Shown: in pieces, positions 28,428 to 37,758 of the stretch
Layout: each line of letters begins with the position of its first letter
Numbering within the stretch: position 1 is the stretch's first letter
Origin: Lutibacter agarilyticus
GTDB lineage: Bacteria > Bacteroidota > Bacteroidia > Flavobacteriales > Flavobacteriaceae
Assembly: GCF_900188235.1 (NCBI RefSeq)
Contig: NZ_FZNT01000001.1
Span: 434,001-498,000, forward strand
Direction of reading: 5' to 3'
DNA: 64,000 nucleotides
Notes under the pieces: model-generated
Database searches by the model: none
Seen by the model: the letters and a program-made list of their open reading frames with translations, nothing else
What the model was told of the DNA's origin: nothing
Position numbers and translations under genes: made by a program

Positions 28428-29291
28428 ATGAAAAAAGTCAAACTAATAGAATGTCCACGCGATGCTATGCAAGGCATTAAGTCGCATTTTATTCCTACAG
28501 TTTCAAAAGCACAATACATAAACGCTTTGTTACGTGTAGGTTTTGATACGATAGATTTTGGGAGTTTTGTATCGCCAAAAGCCATTCCTCAAATGCGTGA
28601 TACTGCTGAAGTACTTTCAAAATTAGATTTAAGCAAAACAACAAGTAAATTATTAGCCATAGTAGCCAATGTAAGAGGAGCAAAGGATGCTACTCAATTT
28701 CAAGAAATAGATTATCTGGGATATCCTTTTTCTATTTCTGAAAACTTTCAAATGCGAAATACGGGTAAAACTATTGACGAATCTATTGTTATTTTAGAAG
28801 AAATTTTAAACATCGCTGCAAAATCGAATAAGGAAGTGGTAGCTTACTTATCTATGGGATTTGGAAACCCTTATGGAGACCCATGGAATATAGATATTGT
28901 TGCTGAATGGACTCGCAAACTGTCGATTATGGGAGTCTCCATTTTATCGTTATCAGATACTATTGGAAGTTCAACTCCTGAAACTATTTCATACCTATTT
29001 TCTAATTTAATTCCGATGTATTCAGCTATTGAATTTGGTGCACATTTGCATTCTTCACCTTCAACTTGGTACGAAAAAGTAAATGCAGCATACAACGCAG
29101 GTTGTAACCGCTTTGACGGTGCAATTAGAGGTTATGGAGGTTGCCCAATGGCCAAAGATGAGTTGATTGGAAATATGCCAACCGAAAAGCTGATTTCTTA
29201 TTTTACACAACAAAAAGCTTTCACGAACATTAATGCTATGAGTTTTGAAAGTGCTTATAATGAAGCATTAAAAATTTTTGAAAATTTATAA
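28428..29291 (+). CDS. Hydroxymethylglutaryl-CoA lyase
   Basis: 287-aa DRE-TIM metallolyase that cleaves HMG-CoA to acetoacetate and acetyl-CoA, the last step of leucine degradation. The N-terminus KLIECPRDAMQGIKSHF carries the catalytic Arg-Asp pair, HLHSSPSTWYEKVNAAYNAG the metal-binding His pair, and RGYGGCPMAKDELIGN the lyase signature GCP with the catalytic Cys. Other leucine-catabolic genes are not in the window. Cytoplasmic. Confidence 0.93.
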   Translation: MKKVKLIECPRDAMQGIKSHFIPTVSKAQYINALLRVGFDTIDFGSFVSPKAIPQMRDTAEVLSKLDLSKTTSKLLAIVANVRGAKDATQFQEIDYLGYPFSISENFQMRNTGKTIDESIVILEEILNIAAKSNKEVVAYLSMGFGNPYGDPWNIDIVAEWTRKLSIMGVSILSLSDTIGSSTPETISYLFSNLIPMYSAIEFGAHLHSSPSTWYEKVNAAYNAGCNRFDGAIRGYGGCPMAKDELIGNMPTEKLISYFTQQKAFTNINAMSFESAYNEALKIFENL

Positions 29292-29336
29292 TTCCTTCAA
29301 TTTCAACCAACTATTTTAATACTCCTTTTAAGAAAA

Positions 29337-29409
29337 TATGACATAAGTCATACTATTTAGAAATATTCTAAATAGTATTTTTATATGTAACTAACGTTAC
29401 GTATGTTTG
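29337..29409 (+). promoter_or_regulatory. Promoter region of the porin/flavoprotein operon with three dyads
   Basis: Three inverted repeats lie in a row: TATGAC-ATAA-GTCATA (29337-29352), an 11-3-11 perfect dyad at 29352-29376 (half ACTATTTAGAA), and GTAAC-TAAC-GTTAC (29387-29400). A -7 box TATGTTTG follows at 29402-29409. No TTG-type -33 element is evident, which suggests an activator-dependent promoter. The first dyad resembles Crp/Fnr-family sites (TGAC N4 GTCA); which regulator binds is unknown. Confidence 0.6.
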
Positions 29410-29463
29410 CACTCTATTTATAATGAATCTAAATTAAAATAAACGATTAAATAAACATTTCAA

Positions 29464-30657
29464 ATGAAAAATAGAGGATTAATATTTGCACTATTATTAG
29501 CAAGTTTTTTAGGGTATTCACAACAAAACACAAATTTACAATCACAGGATTCAATTACACAATTTCAATCTCAGCAGAGAGATGGAAGTAGTTATTTTAA
29601 TTCTGGTCAACGTTTATTAAACACACCAATTGATAAAGGTATAACACTAGGAGGTTATGGACAGATAGATTACAATGAACCAGATGGTTCTACACCTGGG
29701 AATATAGATGTGCATAGGTTGGTATTATTATTTGCCTATAAATTCAGTGATAAAGTAAGTTTTTTAACTGAAATTGAAGTAGAGCATGTAAAAGAAATTT
29801 ATGTAGAACAAGCATATGTTTCTTATAAGGTGGCTCCATCTGTAAATGTATTAGCTGGTTTAATGTTGGTGCCTATGGGAATTATCAATGAATTTCATGA
29901 GCCAACAACATACCGTGGAGTTGAGCGTCCGAACGTTGATAAATATATTGTGCCAACAACTTGGAGAGAATTGGGTATTGGTGTAACAGGTAACATTAAT
30001 AGTGCTTCTTTAAAGTATCAGGCATATATTTTTAACGGATTTATATCTTATAAAGATGGTTCAGGAGTTTTAAGAGGTATTGATGGGTTACGAAAAGGTC
30101 GCCAAAAAGGTGCTGAGTCTATTGTTACATCAGCTAACTTCTCTACAAAATTTGATTATTATGGAATAAGAGGTTTAAGACTTGGTTTAGCAGGGTATTT
30201 TGGTAAAACACAAACGGATGACACCTCTGTAGAAGAGAGTACAGTAGGTGTTTCTATGGTAGGTTTAGACGCTCGTTATGTGTACAAAAACTTAGAATTG
30301 AGAGGGCAATATATTTATACTGATTTATCTGATACCGACGCTTATAATATTTTTAATGATAAAGATTTAGGATCACAAATGAGTGGTGTTTATGGAGAAG
30401 TTGCTTACAATTTTCCTTTAAAAGGAGTACAGCAATTAACACCATTTTTACGTTATGAAAAATACAATACACATGCAGCAACTGCAGGTGATTTACCTCA
30501 AAATAAGGCATATGATCGAGATGATGTAACTTTTGGATTGGATTATAAAGTAGCCAATGGAGTTGTATTTAAAGTAGATTACCAATTGTTTAGCAACGCT
30601 GTTGTTGATAGTGAAACTAAAAAACAATTCAATGCAGGTGTAGGTGTTTGGTTTTAA
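29464..30657 (+). CDS. Outer-membrane porin (OprO/OprP-like)
   Basis: 397-aa exported beta-barrel. It has a signal peptide (KNRGLIFALLLASFLGYS) and alternating amphipathic strands ending in an aromatic residue (VGVWF), the classic outer-membrane C-terminal signal. ITLGGYGQIDYNEPDG and FLTEIEVEHVKEIYVEQAYVSY resemble the phosphate-selective porin OprO/OprP family (PF07396). Substrate specificity cannot be inferred. It is followed by an exported FMN-binding protein and a membrane protein on the same strand, which may form one functional unit. No phosphate genes are nearby. Confidence 0.85.
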   Translation: MKNRGLIFALLLASFLGYSQQNTNLQSQDSITQFQSQQRDGSSYFNSGQRLLNTPIDKGITLGGYGQIDYNEPDGSTPGNIDVHRLVLLFAYKFSDKVSFLTEIEVEHVKEIYVEQAYVSYKVAPSVNVLAGLMLVPMGIINEFHEPTTYRGVERPNVDKYIVPTTWRELGIGVTGNINSASLKYQAYIFNGFISYKDGSGVLRGIDGLRKGRQKGAESIVTSANFSTKFDYYGIRGLRLGLAGYFGKTQTDDTSVEESTVGVSMVGLDARYVYKNLELRGQYIYTDLSDTDAYNIFNDKDLGSQMSGVYGEVAYNFPLKGVQQLTPFLRYEKYNTHAATAGDLPQNKAYDRDDVTFGLDYKVANGVVFKVDYQLFSNAVVDSETKKQFNAGVGVWF

Positions 30658-30797
30658 TGAATTTAAATTAAATGATTATATTTAAAGCTAGTTGAAGTAT
30701 TTTAGAATCGGTAGAATAATCGTTTTTTAAATATTTTAGCTAGTTTATCAAATTAAACTCTTTTATCAAAAATAATAATATAAAGCATCATTACCTT

Positions 30798-31322
30798 ATG
30801 AAAAAAATAATAGCCATATTTATAATTGTAGGTATTTCTTTAAGTTTTACAACATCAAAAAGAGTAGATGCTTTAATCAAAAAAGAAATTTCCTCAGTTT
30901 TTAATATCGAAACATTCACAAAGGAAGCATTCGTTATTTCTTCTGAAGTCAATAACGAATTACCAATAAAAATAAACGACACTAATTTTTTTAAAATTAT
31001 CCATGAAAATGCTGTAATTGGGTATTATTACTTTGGAAAAGCTTACGGAAAAGCTGATTTTTTTGATTTTATTGTTATTTTTGATAATGAGTTAATTGTT
31101 TCAAAAGTAAAGGTTGTAACTTATAGAGAAGATCACGGTGGCGAAGTTGGAAGTAAACGTTGGTTGAAGCAATTTATAGGGACTTCTTCAGAAAAAAAAT
31201 TAGAATATCAAGAAGATATTGTAGGTATTTCAGGAGCTACAATTTCTGTAAAATCTATGATGAATGAAGTTAATAAGTTATTACAAACGGTTACAATTTT
31301 AAATAATAAACAGCAACTATAA
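30798..31322 (+). CDS. Exported FMN-binding domain protein, probably covalently flavinylated
   Basis: 174-aa protein with a signal peptide (KKIIAIFIIVGISLSFTTS) and one FMN-binding domain (PF04205 type, as in RnfG, NqrC and NosR). The C-terminal SGATIS (145-150) matches the ApbE flavinylation motif [S/T]GAT, so FMN should be attached through phosphate to Thr148. GYYYFGKAYGKADFFDFIV is the usual domain core. Its position outside the cytoplasmic membrane suggests electron carriage between membrane and periplasm. Its TAA overlaps the next ATG by one base (TAATG), implying coupling. The gap of 140 bp after the porin has no clear terminator. Confidence 0.85.
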   Translation: MKKIIAIFIIVGISLSFTTSKRVDALIKKEISSVFNIETFTKEAFVISSEVNNELPIKINDTNFFKIIHENAVIGYYYFGKAYGKADFFDFIVIFDNELIVSKVKVVTYREDHGGEVGSKRWLKQFIGTSSEKKLEYQEDIVGISGATISVKSMMNEVNKLLQTVTILNNKQQL

Positions 31323-31822
31323 TGGAAATACACGGACTTATTCATCAATTACCAAAAGAAATTAAAGGATTAATTTTGGTATTTATTTCCGTGTTAAGTA
31401 TTGGTTTTTTTGGTGGTTTAAGCTTTGTAAATAATACTACAGCAATGAAACCAGCAAGTATTGAAACTCACTATTTGGGAAATGAAGATGATGAAGATGC
31501 CGAAATAATGAAATTCAAAAAAAATGAACGCGAAATATTAACTGTAGTTCACGGTCATATACTTTCAATGTCGGTTATTTTCTTTTTACTATCCTTAATT
31601 TTAGCAACTACTTCAATCAATAAAAAGCTGAAATATTTTTTAATGATAGAGCCTTTTATTTCAATAATTTTAACCTTTGGGGGCATTTATTTACTTTGGT
31701 GTGGCATTTTATGGTTTAAATATGTAATTATAGTATCGGGTACATTTATGACTCTAAGTTTTGCAATTGCTGTCATTTCAATAATTTATCAGTTATTGAT
31801 GGTTAAAAATGTTAAGAAATAA
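31322..31822 (+). CDS. Four-helix membrane protein coupled to the FMN-binding protein
   Basis: 166-aa protein of unknown family with hydrophobic helices near residues 16-38, 74-94, 104-126 and 133-158, and an acidic loop (GNEDDEDAE) after helix 1. The motif VVHGHILSMSVIFF at the start of helix 2 has two histidines that could be heme ligands or a quinone site; this is speculation. The one-base overlap with the FMN-binding gene indicates a shared role, possibly as the membrane electron donor or acceptor for the flavoprotein. Confidence 0.75.
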   Translation: MEIHGLIHQLPKEIKGLILVFISVLSIGFFGGLSFVNNTTAMKPASIETHYLGNEDDEDAEIMKFKKNEREILTVVHGHILSMSVIFFLLSLILATTSINKKLKYFLMIEPFISIILTFGGIYLLWCGILWFKYVIIVSGTFMTLSFAIAVISIIYQLLMVKNVKK

Positions 31823-31851
31823 ATAATTCCTGTTATTTCAATAAAATAGTG

Positions 31852-31859
31852 TAAATTTG
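31852..31859 (+). promoter_or_regulatory. TAnnTTTG -7 box of guaB
   Basis: TAAATTTG followed by C, 30 bp upstream of the ATG at 31890. Confidence 0.55.
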
Positions 31860-31877
31860 CTCGCAATTAATTTATAA

Positions 31878-33359
<1,482 letters not shown>

Positions 33360-33380
33360 TAACTAGGAATTATAATTATA

Positions 33381-33417
33381 AAAAAAAGGAATTGTAGCTT
33401 TTACAGTTCCTTTTTTT
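33381..33417. terminator. Bidirectional terminator between guaB and the aldo/keto reductase gene
   Basis: AAAGGAATTGTA and TACAGTTCCTTT form a stem with one mismatch, with A7 before and T7 after, serving both converging genes. Confidence 0.85.
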
Positions 33418-33437
33418 ATGAAATTAAGTCTAATTGC

Positions 33438-34436
33438 TTATGTTAAAATAGTTTCAATCTTAAGTAATTCTTCTTCAGAAAAAGTGGTGTTCTCAATTGC
33501 TTTTAAGCTGTCTAAAATTTGTTCCGTTTTACTTGCACCAATTAATACTGATGTAATTCTATCATCTTTTAAAATCCACGAAATTGCCATTTGAGCCAAG
33601 CTTTGTCCTCGTTCTAAAGCAATAGTATGTAGTTCTTTTATTTTTGGTAAATTTTCTAATACCTGATTTGAATTTAAAAACGGACTGTCTTTTAAAGCTC
33701 TAGAATCTTTTGGTAAACCATTTATGTATTTGTTGGTAAGCATACCTTGCGCTAAAGGAGAAAAAGCTATGGAGCCAACACCTTCTTTTTCAATTAAATC
33801 TAGCAATCCATCTTCAACCCAACGATCCATCATACTATAACGCGGTTGATGAATTAAACAAGGAGTTCCTAAATCTTTTAAAATTTTAAAAGCTTCAGCA
33901 GCTCTTTTAGGTTCATAATTTGAAATACCAACATACAAAACTTTTCCTTGGCGAACCATTAAATCTAATGTTCCCATAGTTTCTTCTAAAGGTGTGTCAT
34001 AATCTGGACGATGGTGGTAAAAGATGTCCACATAATCTAATCCCATACGTTTCAAGCTTTGGTCTAAACTAGCCACTAAAAACTTTTTTGAACCTAAATC
34101 TCCGTAAGGACCTTCCCACATTCCATATCCCGCTTTTGTAGATATAATCAATTCATCACGGTAAGACTTAAAATCTTTCTTTAGAATTTTTCCGAAGTTC
34201 TTTTCAGCTGAACCTGGAGGTGGTCCATAGTTGTTAGCTAAATCAAAATGGGTAATTCCGTTGTCAAAAGCACATTTTAGAAGATTTCTAGCATTTTTAA
34301 AATCATCATTATTTCCGAAGTTATGCCATAAACCAAGTGAAAGTTCAGGTAATAATAAACCACTGTTACCGGTTCTTCTGTAATTCATTTTTTCGTAACG
34401 TGAAGCATTTGCTTCGTATTTTTTCTTTTTGCTCAT
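33438..34436 (-). CDS. Aldo/keto reductase (YghZ/MgrA-like)
   Basis: 332-aa NADPH-dependent (alpha/beta)8 reductase, similar to E. coli YghZ (L-glyceraldehyde-3-phosphate reductase). Catalytic tetrad pieces are visible: FDLANNYG (Asp, Tyr), STKAGYGMW (Lys) and YHHRPDYDTPLEE (His). The C-terminal cofactor site reads VLIGASKTEQ. It starts 2 bp after the large dehydrogenase stop, so the two are translationally coupled. Possibly they handle related 2-hydroxy or aldehyde metabolites such as methylglyoxal-lactate; that is inference. Confidence 0.93.
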   Translation of the reverse strand: MSKKKKYEANASRYEKMNYRRTGNSGLLLPELSLGLWHNFGNNDDFKNARNLLKCAFDNGITHFDLANNYGPPPGSAEKNFGKILKKDFKSYRDELIISTKAGYGMWEGPYGDLGSKKFLVASLDQSLKRMGLDYVDIFYHHRPDYDTPLEETMGTLDLMVRQGKVLYVGISNYEPKRAAEAFKILKDLGTPCLIHQPRYSMMDRWVEDGLLDLIEKEGVGSIAFSPLAQGMLTNKYINGLPKDSRALKDSPFLNSNQVLENLPKIKELHTIALERGQSLAQMAISWILKDDRITSVLIGASKTEQILDSLKAIENTTFSEEELLKIETILT

Positions 34437-34438
34437 AA

Positions 34439-37348
34439 TTATAGTAATGCTTCTTTTAATAATGTAATTGGGTGTTTGCTTTGTTTTTTTGTACCATCTT
34501 TTATTTGATGTCTGCAGCTTGTTCCTGCAGCTGAAATTTCAATTTCTTCAGTTAAATTTCTAACTTTTGGAAACAAAGTGTTTTCGCCAACTTGCATAGA
34601 AACGTTGTAATGCTCTTCTTCATATCCAAAACTTCCTGCCATTCCACAACACCCGGTATTTAAAATGGTTGGTTTGTAATTTGTTGGAATATTCAGCATT
34701 GTAAAAGTAGCTTCTGAAGTACTTAAAGATTTCTGATGACAATGTACATGAATTTTTATTTCTTTTAAATTTTTATTGAAATTAGCAGCACTTATTTTCC
34801 CTTTTTCAAACTCACCTTTTATAAATTCTTCAAAAGTAAAAGTATTTTTAGCAATGTTTTTAGCAGCAATTTTATCATTAGCTAAACGCAAGTAATCGTC
34901 TCTAAATCCTAAAATAGCCGAAGGTTCAATCCCTATTAAAGGAGTTTCTTCATAAATAATATGTTTAAATAGTTCAATATTTTTATCAATTACTACTTTG
35001 GCTTTATCTAAAAAACCTTTTGAAATAGCACTTCTGCCACTTTCTTCGTGATTAATAATGATTGTTTTGTAACCTAATTTAGTTAAAAGTTCTATAGCAT
35101 TAATACCAATAGTTACATCGTAATAATTGGTAAATTCATCACAAAATAAATAGACTTCACCATTTTTAAAATGATTAGCATGAAGTTGTTTTTCATGGCG
35201 TTTGTACCATTTTTTTAAGGTGGTTTTATATAAATTAGGAATGCTACGTTGTGTTGCAATTCCCAATATTTTTTTAATAAAATAATTATTTAATGCAACA
35301 TTGGTCAACGAAGGAAAAATGCTTCCTAATTTGTTGTATTTTACGTTATCAGCAAAAAGTTTGGTTCTTAATGTTGGCTTGTTTGTTTTGTAATATTGGT
35401 GTAAAAACTCTGCTTTTAATGCAGCAATATCAACATTGCTAGGGCACTCACTAGCACAAGCTTTACAACTTAAACATAAGTCAAAAACCTCTTTTAACTC
35501 TTCGTAATCAAACTTATTTATTTTATCGGAATTGGTTAAAAACTCACGCAAAGCATTTGCTCTGGCACGTGTAGTGTCTTTTTCATTTTTTGTGGCTCTA
35601 TAACTCGGACACATTGTTCCGCCAGCAGAAACAGGTTTTCTACAATCTCCAGATCCATTGCATTTTTCAGCAACTTTTAAAATTCCTTCACTATCTGAAA
35701 AATCTTGTAGGGTTTCAATTTTAGGTTCTGTTCTGTTGGTTTTGTAGCGTAAACTTTGATCCATAGGAAAAGCATCTACAATTTTTCCTTGGTTAAAAAT
35801 TGTATGTGGATCAAAAGCAGCTTTGATACGTTTTAATAATTGGTAATTTTTTTTACCAATCATAAATTCAATAAATTCACCTCTAACAATACCATCTCCG
35901 TGCTCGCCACTTAAAGAGCCTTTGTATTTTTTTACCAGCTTGGCAACTTCAGTGGTAATAGTTCTAAACGATACTACATCATCGGTCTTTTTTAAATTTA
36001 ATATTGGTCGAAGGTGAATTTCTCCAGCGCCTGCGTGTGCATAATAAACGGCACTTTGACCAAATTTATCCATCATAGCGGTAAATTCAGCAATATAATT
36101 TGGTAAATCTTTTAATTCTACAGCAGTATCTTCAATACAAGCAACAGCTTTGTTATCTCCAATAATATTTCCTAATGAACCCAAACCTGCTTTTCGTAAA
36201 TTGATGGCTTTATTCACATCATTAGCCACTAATTTTGGATATGCATACCCAAAATTGTGTTTTTTTAAATCAGTAATTAAAGCATCCGCTAATTTTTGGG
36301 TAGTTTCCATCTCGTTAGCTTTTACTTCTAACATTAAAATAGCTTCAGGATCACCTTCAATAAAAAAACGATTTTGTATTTGAGCTCGGTTATTTTTTGT
36401 ACAATCTAAAATGGTTTTATCCATTAATTCACACATATATAAATTGTGTTTCATAGCAACAACAACAGCTTCCATACTTTCTTGAATACTTTTGAAATGT
36501 GCTGCAACTAAAATATTTTGAGTAGGAGGAAGGCTGTCTAATTGCAGTGTTATTTCAGTGGTAAAAGCCAAGGTTCCTTCGCTTCCGCATAAAAGTTTTG
36601 CAATATTTAATTGTTTTTTTGAGTTGTTGAAAGCTGAGGTATTTAATAAAGCATCAACCGCATAACCTGTATTTCTACGGTGAATTGTTTTTTTTGGAAA
36701 TTCCTTATTAATTTCTTGCTGAACTTCTTCCGAAGATAATTCGGTATAAATAGTTTTGTAAATGTTATTTTCTAACGAATTACCTTGTTGTTTTAAGTTA
36801 AATTCTTCTTTAGAAACAGCATTAAAAACAGCTTCTGAACCATCACTTAAAATGGTTTTTAACGCTAAAACTTTATCGCGAGTCACGCCATATTTAATAG
36901 AAGTTGACCCTGATGAATTATTACCAACCATACCTCCAATCATACAACGGTTGCTTGTTGAAGTATCTGGACTAAAAAATAATCCGTACGGTTTTAAAAA
37001 CAAATTCAGTTCATCTCTAATAAATCCAGGTTGTACCGTAATAGTTTTATTGTACTCATCAAAAGCTATAATTTTAGTAAAATGTTTTGAAACATCAACT
37101 ATAATTCCGTCGCCAACACATTGCCCCGCTAATGATGTTCCTGCGGTTCTAGGAATTAAGGAAATTTTATTTTTTGTAGCAAAATTAATTAGTTGTTGTA
37201 TGTCCTCAATATCTTTTGGGAAAGCTACCGCTAATGGTATTTTCCGATATACAGAAGCATCTGTAGCATAAATACTTTTATGCAAATTATCAAATACCAA
37301 CTCGCCATTAAGTTGCTTAGAAAGTGTTGTTAAATGTTGTTGAATCAC
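34439..37348 (-). CDS. FAD/Fe-S D-2-hydroxyacid dehydrogenase (D-lactate or D-2-hydroxyglutarate type)
   Basis: 969-aa fusion. The N-terminal FAD_binding_4 domain carries PRTAGTSLAGQCVGDGIIVD, followed by the FAD-oxidase C-terminal domain (GEIHLRPILNL, SGEHGDGIVRGEF). Next come ferredoxin-like cysteines (CNGSGDCRKP...GTMCPSY and CLSCKACASECPSNVD) and a C-terminal CCG/heterodisulfide-reductase-like domain (HVHCHQKSLS, NTGCCGMAGSFGYE). The arrangement equals GlcD plus GlcF fused and resembles E. coli YdiJ, a D-2-hydroxyglutarate dehydrogenase, as well as Dld-type D-lactate dehydrogenases. Sequence alone cannot choose. Electrons would leave through the Fe-S clusters. A -7 box is at 37368-37375. 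Confidence 0.9.
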   Translation of the reverse strand: MIQQHLTTLSKQLNGELVFDNLHKSIYATDASVYRKIPLAVAFPKDIEDIQQLINFATKNKISLIPRTAGTSLAGQCVGDGIIVDVSKHFTKIIAFDEYNKTITVQPGFIRDELNLFLKPYGLFFSPDTSTSNRCMIGGMVGNNSSGSTSIKYGVTRDKVLALKTILSDGSEAVFNAVSKEEFNLKQQGNSLENNIYKTIYTELSSEEVQQEINKEFPKKTIHRRNTGYAVDALLNTSAFNNSKKQLNIAKLLCGSEGTLAFTTEITLQLDSLPPTQNILVAAHFKSIQESMEAVVVAMKHNLYMCELMDKTILDCTKNNRAQIQNRFFIEGDPEAILMLEVKANEMETTQKLADALITDLKKHNFGYAYPKLVANDVNKAINLRKAGLGSLGNIIGDNKAVACIEDTAVELKDLPNYIAEFTAMMDKFGQSAVYYAHAGAGEIHLRPILNLKKTDDVVSFRTITTEVAKLVKKYKGSLSGEHGDGIVRGEFIEFMIGKKNYQLLKRIKAAFDPHTIFNQGKIVDAFPMDQSLRYKTNRTEPKIETLQDFSDSEGILKVAEKCNGSGDCRKPVSAGGTMCPSYRATKNEKDTTRARANALREFLTNSDKINKFDYEELKEVFDLCLSCKACASECPSNVDIAALKAEFLHQYYKTNKPTLRTKLFADNVKYNKLGSIFPSLTNVALNNYFIKKILGIATQRSIPNLYKTTLKKWYKRHEKQLHANHFKNGEVYLFCDEFTNYYDVTIGINAIELLTKLGYKTIIINHEESGRSAISKGFLDKAKVVIDKNIELFKHIIYEETPLIGIEPSAILGFRDDYLRLANDKIAAKNIAKNTFTFEEFIKGEFEKGKISAANFNKNLKEIKIHVHCHQKSLSTSEATFTMLNIPTNYKPTILNTGCCGMAGSFGYEEEHYNVSMQVGENTLFPKVRNLTEEIEISAAGTSCRHQIKDGTKKQSKHPITLLKEALL

Positions 37349-37367
37349 TAGGTTGAATTTTGTAATT

Positions 37368-37375
37368 CAAATATA
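37368..37375 (-). promoter_or_regulatory. TAnnTTTG -7 box of the dehydrogenase/AKR unit
   Basis: Minus-strand TATATTTG, 19 bp upstream of the ATG at 37348. Confidence 0.55.
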
Positions 37376-37414
37376 GAAAATACGATTAGAAATTAGGGTT
37401 TTTTATGCATCTAA

Positions 37415-37756
37415 TTATGAAACCGTTGTGCCATTTTTAATGTTCTCTTTTGAAGTTTGAAGTAAAACTACTTGGTTGTTTTTGTTGTAAATGCCCAATA
37501 TTAAGCATTCACTTAAAAAGTTAGCTATTTGTTTGGTTTTAAAATTCACAACAGCAATTATTTGTTTGCCAATTAAATCTTCTTTGCGGTACAATTGTGT
37601 TATTTGCGCACTTGTTTTTTTAATACCCAACGCACCAAAATCAATGGTGAGTTGATAGGCTGGTTTTCGTGCTTTAGGAAAATCTACTACTTCTAAAATA
37701 GTTCCAACTCTAATGTCTACTTTGTTGAAAACTTCAAAGCTGATTCCATGTTTCAT
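37415..37756 (-). CDS. CsaA/EMAP-type tRNA-binding protein
   Basis: 113-aa stand-alone OB-fold tRNA-binding domain, the same fold as the C-terminus of MetRS and the N-terminus of PheT. Motifs: VDIRVGTILEVVDFPKARKPAYQL at the N-terminus (read in two parts: VDIRVGTILEVVDF, KARKPAYQLTIDFG), IKKTSAQITQLY and VVNFKTKQIANFLSE. Close to CsaA, proposed as a chaperone or export factor in Bacillus; the real role is unsettled. Starts 2 bp after the OmpA-family gene stop, hence probably co-transcribed with it. Confidence 0.9.
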   Translation of the reverse strand: MKHGISFEVFNKVDIRVGTILEVVDFPKARKPAYQLTIDFGALGIKKTSAQITQLYRKEDLIGKQIIAVVNFKTKQIANFLSECLILGIYNKNNQVVLLQTSKENIKNGTTVS

Positions 37757-37758
37757 GA

